Positions 42,501-54,500 of a stretch of DNA of 64,000 nt are shown one piece after another. A program made the translations under genes and the position numbers. Source of the DNA: Siphonodentalium dalli (taxonomy: Eukaryota; Mollusca; Scaphopoda; Gadilida; Siphonodentaliidae); NCBI GenBank assembly GCA_032622095.1, contig CP136061.1, forward strand, positions 126,680,754 to 126,744,753, written 5' to 3'. A model generated the notes under the pieces. The model was not told the DNA's origin. It searched no databases and saw only the letters and a program-made list of their open reading frames with translations. Positions within the stretch are counted from its first letter, which is position 1, and each line of letters begins with the position of its first letter.

Positions 42501-45500
42501 ATAATCGACTCCTAAACTACAGCAGAATTATGGGTAATTTTTCAGGATTTAGTTGGAAATATGGCTTGTTGCCATTCATCAGAAAGCTCTCACTATTCTT
42601 TCAATACGCCCATAATTCTGCTGTGGTTAAGGAGTCGATTATTTAGGGCATTATTATATATCTAAACTATCATAACTTTTAACTATCAAGAACTTTCACA
42701 AAAATATTAAAGTTCTTTCTGATGATTTATGGCCTTTCTGATTAAATGAATTGAATGACAATTCTGCAACATTTTTAGCTTAACAGATCATGATGAATTG
42801 ATATGGAATTCGTAGATTTTTGAGACCATGTTCAGTGATGCCATTCAAATTTGTCAATAGCTCACAAGCCTGCCAACATTTAGTAACTTCTTCTTGAATT
42901 GTGAAATACCATATTGGAAAATCCCACTGAATTTGGTCACATTTTTTTGCAGCCATTCACAGGTTTATGGAGCCTCTATAGCATTAGTTATAGTGCATGC
43001 ATGATTAGGCTCCTTATTTTCGTTCAATGAACATCCTTATTATAGATAGATTGGGGTTGCACCAGCCCTCTACCCAGCAGCAACAAATTGAAACGACAGC
43101 GACCAGAACTCACTCGAGCAAAGTCACAAGCTACTCGCAAGGTGCAGAAAGCGCTGAGTATAGCGTCTGTCGACGAACAAGAAGGTGGAGTCTTGAGTGT
43201 CTTGTCATTTTTCTGTAAAATTCTACGTGTCGTCAAGTTTACATTTTTCTTCACATCCTCTTGTCGTCTGCTATGTCGATGATCTTTACTCTGGGGCCAT
43301 GAGTTCCTGGGATAATGTTAAATCTGAAAATGACAATTCAACGCCTGGAATGTGCTTAAATTGCTAACGGGGCGTTAATTTTTCAGCGATATATACAATC
43401 AATCTTTGAACACATAATTGAAGATCTTGAAAATTGTCAGGAAATGGCATTGAATTTCATAATAGCAGACATTTATTAAACCTAGGAAAATTGTCTCGAA
43501 ATTGCTGTGAAATTCTTTACGGCTCACCTATGGGAACCATGTTTCTTAGAAATTTCAGAATAACTCTTTTCATCCGCCCAAAGAACTGTTCTATGTCAGA
43601 ATGATGATTGTTCTTGACAAGTACTTAATTTTTCAGGTTTCATTGCTGTTGAGTATTTGTTTGTGTATCTCATTCAGTAAATATTGGTAGACAGATGTTT
43701 TTAGGTTCAGAAAATATATCTCTTACCTCTCAAGAAAGTATTCACTGAGTATAATGTCATCAATTCTAATAAGATATGGAGTCCTCGAAAACAGGGGCTA
43801 AAGAAGTTTTGGGATAGTGGGAGTGGGGGTGGGGTTCACAAAAAAGAGCGCAATTTCTTATATGGGAGGAGAGCCTTTGCCCCCTCCAGACTCTGCCAAC
43901 TCTGATAGTAAATAGAACTCTGGCATGCCTCTAATACTTTCACTCTGCATATAGATACAGTAATGCCCTAAATAATCGATTCCTTAACCACAGCAGAATT
44001 ATGGGTAATTTTTCAGGATTTAGTCAGAAATATGACTGGTTGCCATTCATCGGAGAGCTCTCAGTGAGAGCTTTCCGATGAATGGCAACAAGCCGTATTT
44101 CCGACTAAATCCTGAAAAAATACCCATAATTCTGCTGTGGATAAGGAGTCGGTTATTTAGGGCATTACTGTAGTTGAACTATTGTCTATGGGGAAAAAAT
44201 AAAGCAGACGATAGCTCATATTTTAGATCCTTGATGTTTAGTCAACGCGGATAGTTCTTGGATGGTAGATCATCTTAGTTTTTTGTTCACTGGTATAACA
44301 AGCGTAAATTTGTGTTCAATGAGACACATAGATGAACAATACTAGTGTATGAGCTGTTTAAACCTTCCATGACTGGAGCTTCCTGAATTTTTGCGAAAAA
44401 CCCTGTGCCAATGCATTCTCTTATATATGTGAGTCTCCCAAAGGGAGCCTCGCATATATTAAAGAATACATTGGCCTAACAATAATTACCTTGACCTTGT
44501 AAGCTAGTGCATTCTCTTATATATGCGAGGCTCCCTATGGGAGACTCGCATATATAAGAGAATTCACCGGCATAGGATCTTTAATGCTGCACCAGCACAG
44601 CTCCAGTCATGAAAGGGTTGACTTTATTGCAATAGTTTTTTGTGATGCGATAGTACAACAAGAACCGTAGGTTAGAGTTTTACCTAGCAGCATGACTAAA
44701 CGAGTGCAATAATGTTAGCAATTTCAAATCACTGTGTCGTCCTATGTTTATTGCACACCCTGATAACTGTTGCTTCAGTTGATTGACAAAATTAGTGTAC
44801 CTCATAATAGTGAAGTTCATTTCCGTGACAGTTGACATCATCATCAAGGATATTGTCAACGTAATCGGTCTGTTTTGTCAAGACAGTAGTGTTGAAACGA
44901 TTAATCGACTAATCGAAATCGACGCGATTATTAAATTAGTCGATTCCGAAATCAGCTAGTCGACTAGTCGGAACACACCCACCACCATTATGCCGTCGCG
45001 AAAGCAGTGCCGTTGCTGCCGTTACCGAATTACTGGACAATTTAAACAATCAGGCTATCGAAATACACAATCACAATTAGCTTGTTAAAGCCTTCTTTGT
45101 TGTCACTTTGATGCGATAACTGCTTTCAGTACTTGGTGGTCATGCACGAGCGCGAAACCCAATGACCTCAACTCTATGTATTTGTCGGCGCCGCGGCGGC
45201 TTACTCTTTGAAGTTGAGACGGCCGGCTTTGATAATCAACTTCAAAGAATCAGCGCCTATCGCAACCGTGTCTATTTCGGCGTGACGGAATTGATCTGAG
45301 TGATAACTGGTCAACGTGTTTGCAGGTGTGCAGGACTCAACTTCAATCAAGTTAGTTGCGAGGTGACATTATTAAGTTTTAAGTTTAATAACAAGTCCAA
45401 TATATTATAGCTTATTGAAGCACTATATGTCAGTATACCTTTAAAGTTTATTTGTAAAATTGTGTGATATTTTTTACAACCACCACATGCATCAACTGAC

Positions 45501-48500
45501 GCATGGGTAAGCGTATACGATCGCACGTTCTAGATATATTGTATTATAGATATAAATATAAAGCCAACCAGCGGTCGGCCATGCTATGCATCGAATAGCG
45601 TCGCGTATTTCGAACTAAACTGGCGAGTCACTTCGGAAATCCCACGTCGTTTATGGGCTGTGTTTGTGAAAAATTACAATGTATTTTAGCACCTGGAATC
45701 GGGCTAAATATAGAACTTACGACATCGCATTGAAATGTACTATTAACATCGCCGGTCTGCGCAATTTTATTTCTGAAACTGACACGATCGATTGTGTATT
45801 CAGGGACTCGCGAGTAAAATTGTATATATTGTATATATATTTACAATGTACCATGCACGAGAGACAATTATGTACGCGATCAAATCAAACAGTGAAACAC
45901 GTGCGTTTTGGAGGGAAAATGACTGTCCGTGATTAAGCTATGTCATATCGTGACCTTGCAATGAATACAAGGAACAACATTATGTACGCAATGCATGGCC
46001 CATTTTTAATATATGCGGACTCTATATATACAGGGAACTTTACCACATTCCGTGTCCGATATATGTACATGACATCTGCGAGCATAAAAGGCTTGTACGC
46101 ACTACAGCTGTTATAACATTTATTTTGTAACTTTTGTTTGACTCTGTCGGAGATGAAGTTCGTTTCTCAAAATATCTTGCATTTCTTCATGTACGCCCGT
46201 TTGTGAAGTCAATCGGTGACAAACACACTGGGCAAGTTCGAAAACAACGATGTTCGATTGTATGTAAGAACCGGTACGGCCCGGTAGACCATACCATATA
46301 AATTTTAAAGGAACATTTTTACACAAAACATAGTATAATGCACCGGTTTCTGATTGTTGCACGCGCTTGGAACCACTCCGTAATCCGTAGCGTTTCCGCG
46401 ATTGATCAGGTGTTTGTCACCACCGTTTAGATACATACTAGTACATCAACTGGATGGTAATTTGATTGTCATAAAACATCATATACCTGAGACAAATTAA
46501 TAACCTATTAACCTTCAGTGATATTAAGCTAAATAATCACGGCAAATAGTGTTAAATCACGTCTTGCTTTGCGTTCGAAAATGCAAAGTTGGTCACTGGT
46601 ACTCAAAACAAACGGCAAATTATATACGTATATGAGCACAAAACGGTAAGTTTTGGAAGGGTTCCGACTAGTCGACTAGTAGTCGATTCCCTCTGGCGAC
46701 TAGTCGATTCCTCAAAACCACTAATCGTTTCAACACTACAAGACAGATTTTTTCATTGAACAATTTGAAACTTTCTTTATTACATGATCGGACCCTTATT
46801 CCATTCATTAAACCCATTCTATAATAATTATATGCAATGGTCATTGCATAACAGGAAATAGTGTCAGGTGTACCCAAATGTATTATTATTGCACAAATGT
46901 GACTTGTTGATTTAGTTGGAACAAATATATAATAAAATATGTCGAAGAGTCTTATTTATCTGGGAATATTTCTTTAAACAATGTTTAGTTACGTTTAGTT
47001 ACGTTAAACATCACATCTCAATTATTGATTTAAGTATGTTTTATGGAGGTTTTAGATCAAGTAATAAATAGAATCTACAAAAGTTCCCCCAGTTTATAGC
47101 AAAATATCTAAAATTGTCCAGTAAATGATTAGGTCTACAGGAGCCCTATTTATTGAGGGAAATATTTGGATAATAAGTTCAATAAACAGCCGTTTATAAG
47201 GGCCAATATAAAACAAATTCTTGATTGACATCCCCTCCCGACCCTATTTTTAGTCCCCTCCTCAATTTTTTTGTATTTGGGTATCTTTCATGTCAACTTT
47301 TTTCTCATGCCTTAACTGTAAAATTATATTTCAATGACCCATTATTAATCAGTCTATATAGTTTTTATCAAATTGGACAATCTAAATCACCTTGTATCAC
47401 ATAATATAGGATACTGCTTCAAAATATAGAATTCTCCATGATCAATTATGTTAGGAAGAATAAAATATAAAAAAATAAAATTTGCCCTCCCGCCTATCCC
47501 ACCCCATTCTTATGAAAAAGTTGGATGTAATTCTGGCAATTTATTTATTTTTGCCTTATCTGAACATTTCCTATGTGATAACAATTCGTCAATGATGCTT
47601 TAGTATAGTAATGGTTAATAAACTCTTCTTAGCTTCATGATATGTTCCCGGTGTTTGCTGACAGTTGTAATACACATATTGCTTTTCAAGTTTATTCATT
47701 ACATAGCAATAATAAAGCACTGCATTTTCCACGTCAATGGTTCTTCTAAAACACTGCTGTAGCAACACTTGTCAGAAAGAAAAAAATTCTAATGCATGCT
47801 TAACTGAACCTCCCTAACATCTGCTAGTTTTACGGTTTTATGTTGTCGAAGTTGCAGTTATTTGAGGCTCACATATAGAAGTTGGAATACTGAAGCACAT
47901 ACATATGGTCCATGATGGAAGTTTTATGTTGACCGACTGATCAATATATTTGGGCAACCGGATCGTCAATGATTTATGTGTCTGGAGTATTAAAATGGAA
48001 ATTGACATATAATAAAATGGACAGTCATGTTATTTTCATGTGTCTGGTGGTCATAGAGTAATTAATTCAACATGTCTATTTTATTCTATATTACTACCAG
48101 ACTACACTGTATACTAACTGTGGTATTAACCTAGGAATGCAATAAAGAAAATAGAAAATTCATGGAAAAAGTTTGCGCACATGAAAAACTTGTAGAAGAT
48201 ATACACAGAATGTCACGATTGTGAGATGCGTTTGTCGATACAGCATGAGTGCCGGTGCGGAAGTATAGATTGAGAGGCGGTGATTGTAAGATACAAGTTT
48301 TTATTATGGATCATGGATCTTTTAACAGAGATGATCACATGAACAACATTGACTGGGGTTTTTATTCTGTAGGGATATCAGCATGAGGTTCATAAGTGAT
48401 CTCTATTAGAGCACAGTCATACTTCCTTTCTGAAAGTCACCAGCTGGGTACCAGTCTGTGGTTTTCTATATTTAGCGAGGGTTTTTCCAGACAAAATGGC

Positions 48501-51500
48501 AAAACCGTGATCGACCAAAGTCAAATTTCCTATGTGCTTTGAGAACAATTCCCACACTAAAATCTTTTTGACAGAATGGAGAATTAGAGCGGTAGTTTTG
48601 TTGATGATTTTATCAAGCTCTTTAGCTAAATGGCAGCTAATTAGAACTGTAGCGTTTGACTTGCCATTAATGTTGAAGTCCATGTGCCTTTAGACTTTTG
48701 TGTTGATAAAATAATCAGGGAACCAAATCACACTGTTTCGCAATATAGTTCTTTGGTTCTAAGGGACTTTACAAACTTATGTTAAGGTACGAAATTACAC
48801 AAATTCTGTTCGATATGTTGTGTGCTTACTAAGGCCAAGATGTTGCTCTGTTTGCTTAGTATATACATTGATATCGCGGAAGTCCACCAAATGTAGGTAA
48901 AATGTCACTGGTAGCAGCAGTCTTGCCGATTCATCAAGGGAGGTAAACCCTGCATGGAGTTTGGTTCATACGGTGTGGATAACCAGTATGAACTTACCTA
49001 TGCACTGTACTGATTGAGCCACCGGTGGGGGGGGGGGTTGTCAGTATGAGAGTGAGTAACTGAAATATATGAATATCAATGCGCACTACTTATTCGGAGG
49101 TTGTCATGTTTTAATACTGACTATGTATATGTAACCATGTTGTCCAGTTTATTGAGTAGATTTCATGTCAGATGAATGTTGGTAAGTATGTTCATTATTA
49201 CACGGAACTACTCCAGTCTTCATTGTTTTATTGTTGAAATTTAAATTTATATTATTACAACTTTTCAGCTATTTGAGAGCAGTTTGCAAAAATCTTCAAA
49301 AGTACCCACTTTGTTGTTTATGGTTAAAGTTTTTTTGCTAATAGCCATACAAGGCCACATTCAGTCTTAAACCTTTAAGAGATTTTATAAAATATTTTGA
49401 CCTGTTCAGAGTCCAGAACAATGCTCTGAATGCAGTCAATAAATTATCAAATGTATCAAATTATCACATTTGTAAAGTAATCCTGGCGCTTTTTTTTCTC
49501 AATGAAATATTTTTAAATAGGTGGCTTATCGTCTCGTTATATTTGGCTGAAACAAAACCTAAGTTTACAGTTGATTATGAATCACAGATCTTTATTAAAT
49601 GATTATTGTAAATCAAGTTGAATATTCATCTCTGAAAAGTGCATTCTGATTGGTCGGGATTTGCTAAGTTTAGTTTTTGATTCACCAGCATCGGCTGCTG
49701 ATTTGTGTTATGACAACGTGCGTAAAATGCGTCACCATGCAGGCAAGAGCCGTGTAATCGAGTCAACCGCTCACATATGCTTACTATAGATACCATTGAT
49801 AGGAAGTTGTTCACGTGCTGTTCAGAGTAAACCCATGTAACGTACCCAGGGATTTGATCATGTAATGCTGATGAACATCAGTCGATTATTTAGGGCATTA
49901 CTGTACATTTATCTCCTAAGTAGAATAACTCAAGATTGATGTCAATTCACAAGAGACCAATAATGTGTGGCGTTTTTATGCTTATGACAATTGAATCAAT
50001 GACAAAGTTTTCAACTAGAATTAACTAGTATGTTGATGAATTATGGTGGTACACTTGAAATTGGCTGTGCGACAGCTATTTGATGTGCATATTGTTCTAC
50101 AGAAAGAAATCATTAACTCACATGGAAGTGACATGCTGAAATTGTTTTTGAACCTGTCATTACAAACTGTATTGGTAAGGAATTCCTGAATTGCTTGACT
50201 GTTATAAATCAACTAAATATGTCTGGGAGAGATCGAACCATGCTCATTACAATATCCACAAATGAGGAGATGGCTCTATCTAAGTATCTGAATCAGACCT
50301 GTTAAGTTTGAAAATGGCAATCAGGGAGATGTTTTCCCCGAGTCATTTGTTATGTTGGTTTTTTTGACAAAAACTTTAAAGTTCTTTCAATTTTAATTGT
50401 TTATTTGATCAACCAATTGGAATTCAAAATTTTATAAACCTAAAGAAGAAATTTATTAGAATTGTTATGCGTTTCATATTTTATTTCAAATTTATTTGGG
50501 GTGACATGACTGTTTAATACCAAAAGCTAAACATTTCATGAAAATAGGAAATGTGACTTCCTAGAGTTGCATTGATCTCCGCATAACTGAAGTCGTTTCA
50601 TGTATTTCTGACACAGGTGGCTCTGGAGATACCATATTGTTGATCATATCCTGACAACATCGTGAATCAAGAAACATTTTAATGAAACTTTAATACAAAA
50701 CAGCACTGGACAGTGCAAAATTCCAGAGTTAATTCAAAATGTGGAATATGTTCTGATGCTTGTAGCCAAATACTCTTTCTCCCTTCAAGTCTCTGGTGTC
50801 ATGTTACGCAATAATATTTTTTTAGGAAGAAGTTAATATTTTTTAAACCACAATATCCACAAATTAATTTTGCTCAATGTGGCCATATCCACATTAACAA
50901 CGAATAATTACCTTTCTGAATGAAACAATGTAATTAAATATTTTCATTTCTGTTAAGACATTGTTTTCCTAAACAGTACCATGAATGTTTGGAGTTTTCT
51001 GCAATGGTAGTTAAATGTTCAAAATTCTTTTTAGAGTATATTCATGTAATATTTTGGTTATGAAGTATAGGTTTTCACCATTGGAGTAATCACAGAATAT
51101 GACCTTAACCTTCTAAGAATAAGTTTTATAATATTAGAAACCTGGAAATTGTTAAAGAAAGTCATGACATGTTCACGTTCAGTAATGTCATCACGTTAAA
51201 GTTGTTTTGATTTGATTTTTACAGATAAGAATGATGGATCATTCTCACGGTCTCGGAGTTCTAGCATGTCAAGTTTAGAAAATGTTTCTAAAGAAGCAAT
51301 TCAGAGCCTAGTATTTGCCGATTCATATACAAGGAAACCAGGTGGGTAGATATAGAGGATATACATGTACATCATGCTTTTCCCTAACAAACTCAGACAG
51401 GTGGGATATCTGAAATTCTGCATATTACCTTCACTCAAATTACCTGTATACCTTTAAAGTCTTTTAATATACCCCCGTAACAAGTTATGGGGGGTATATT

Positions 51501-54500
51501 GGAATTGGCTTGTCCATCCATCCTTCTGTCTGCAGACTCAAATTTATCTGAGCTTTTATTCCTACATTTTTTGGTCAATTATCCTGAAACTTGGAACAGA
51601 ATTTATTGCCATGGGAACCTGTGATTATGAGGTCCTTCTGACTTTATGGTGGGGTTATCCCCCTTTTTCGACTTGTCCCATATTCGAAGTTGTCCCAACT
51701 TGTATTCATACATTTTTCAGTCATGGTTTTTTAAGCTTGGCGCAGCTAGTTAGGACCATGGGAACCTGTGCACCTGTGATTATGAGGTCCATCTGACATT
51801 TTATTTTGTGGAGTTGTTATGTGTGCATCCATCTTACCATTCCAGAGCATAATTTGAGTGCGCAATACATTTCTACCCCTGGCTGGGTATCCTTAGTCAC
51901 ATTGGTCCATGATTGGGACAGCCCACCTCTCATCAAATTGATGGGACCTTTATTTCCTGAGTGCAGATAATATTATTAGGCCATGTTTTGTGACTTTATA
52001 CTAGTCTTAAGGTAGTTTTCTGATTACAGATAATTTTACTAGTCCATGTTTGTGAGTTGATACGAGTCTTAAGGTAAATTTATTTTCTGATTACAGATAA
52101 TTTTACCAGTCCATGTTTGTGGGTTGGTACGAGTCTAGGCTCTGTTCTAGTGATAGTTCTCAACCTACCTCCAGTTGGAGATCAAAGATCTTCTCAACCT
52201 GTTATGGTCTCACCAAGTGGTAAGTCGTTTATATTCAACCTGTTATGTTCTCAGCAAGTGGTATGTCATTTATATTTAATCTGTCAAGGTCTCACGTGTC
52301 GTAAGTCATGAGCTAGGACTTGAACACGAAAATGCTTTTTTTCAAAATAGATTGTATAAATCAGTGTAGGGCATTGAAAGCCTTGAATCTGACAAACAAG
52401 CCTGAGTTTAAGGAGCATGTCAAAACCTCTTTCGCATATGCGAAAATATTGTCGAAAAAGTTTTATCGTAATCAACGTAATTGTGCAAAAACGAAATGTC
52501 GAAAATGACGAAAAATAATGCGATAACGTTGAAAGCGACTGGCCATAAAATGTCGAAACTTTCGACAACGCTAAAATCAACGTCGAAACATCGACAACAA
52601 TTCGCTTTTTAAAATGTCGATAGTGACGAAAAGTTAAATCGAAAGGATGCGATAAAATTCGCACATGCGAACTGGCGCTGGGGTAGGCCTACATATATGA
52701 CATATTTACGGGAGAGTGCTCAGGTGTGGCACGTAATTAGTTTCACCTGATTACAGTGATTGGGAGTGGTAATTGGGACGCTAATTAAATTGCGGTGCAC
52801 GATTAACGGGGCTTATAATAAGATTATGACATGAACTGAAGACATCCCTCTGTCAATTTAACAAATCGGTGAAATGACTGCATCAGAACACCAAAAAAAA
52901 TCGTCTCACGATGAGCGCAAAACATTATGAAATAACACTTGAGTGTTTTAATATTTAACTGCAGGCCTGCGTACTCGGTAGCCTACCATAAAAGTCTGCA
53001 TTATGTAATTGGGCTAAAATGTTTACATCGGTGACTAATTCACAGTACTTCATGCTCCCGTGAATAAAATGACTGCATAGTTTGCTGTGAATTAAGGGGG
53101 AGATCAAGTGACCAATTTGTAATGGGGAATTCCATGTAAATCTGCGGAGCAAAAGTTACAGAGTTGCACATACTTCTGATGGTGACTTGAGGTGGTATTG
53201 GAAACAACAGGTATTTGTCTGGTGAATCCGCTTGTGACCAGTTCCATTATAATGTTGGTGTATTTATTTTTGAATTTTATATTGATTTTTCAAATGTAGG
53301 TCATGTGATGTAATTTACATAGAAATATTCTCAAAATTTACTTATTGCAAAATTGTATAATTTACCTAGCGCACCTGCCAGTTAAATGTTATGACTGTTC
53401 AATGATGTGCCTGCTTTGGTTCCCGGACAACTGCTCCATAAGTAACTTTTGCTCCGGAGATTTGCATGGAAATCCCCATTCGATATTGGTCACTTGTCCT
53501 CCCCTTAATAGTTGTGACGTACCGTGGGAATATTTTTCACATTCAACCAATCAACAACCACAATGGAAAGCCGGCTGTTGAATCTAAACAAATCACCCAG
53601 CGGTATACTTAAACATTAACATAACTTATTTTGTTCATGTTTATTTATTTGATCTTGAAGTCGGCATGAAGTAAACACTATAGTATAACTTAAATTGGGG
53701 GAATTAGTTGTACCATAATACAAAAATGCCGATTAAGAAACGCAAATCCGATTCATTTACAACCAATACGCAGGGAGCGGGTCGGCGGATCTAATCACCC
53801 CCCTCGGAATACGTAAACAAACATAAATATAGACGGAAGAAATTCATGTTATTGTTAACTAAAATCTGAACTATTTTAAATAGGAATAAATATCCATAAC
53901 AATTAGTTTCCGCATGTCACGGATATCTATTTTTCATGGGTGACCAGATCAAGATCCGTCGATTTTTATTTAACCACTTGAACATTTGACTTTTTGAGTC
54001 TTGCCCGCGAACTTGAAAAATGGAAAATAGTTTAGTCATTGTATATTATCAGTTATCACGACGTCTCGAGTTTCGTTTCAAGAAATTGTGTCGCATTCTA
54101 GCGAGACAATAATTAGAGGACTAATGATGTATTCGCCGGGAATGTACATGGCGAATGTATTGGCTGTCAAATTCACTTGATCGGTGAAACAACAAGCGAA
54201 ATGTTAGCATTGTTGTTGCTTTGTTGATTGTGGCAACCAAGTTACGGAAGTGAGCTGTTGACAAGGCTGTTACCTTTCACACCCACGGAAATCACGTTAT
54301 TTTTGGTCAGAGACTACGTTGCTGAATGAGTGAATGAAATAAAATCTGAAATATTTTTATATTAATTAGCTTAATGTCCGGTATAAGCTTGTTTTTTTAA
54401 ATGTATATATTATTATATGATGCTTTGCTTATCTGGGATTTTTCTATCAGAAAGTTGATAATAAAGATGTAGGGCTTTGATGTTGGAATCACTCAGTGGG

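Noticed and set aside
45679-46362. Transposase remnants in the 1.85-kb hAT
   Set aside because: The ORFs (85 and 80 codons) have no recognisable hAT catalytic or dimerisation motif; called non-autonomous.
52284-52664. 126-codon minus-strand ORF
   Set aside because: It lies over the cgaaaa/tcgaaa motif array of a transposon; length is due to the repeated stop-poor motif (F/S/R-rich), not coding selection.
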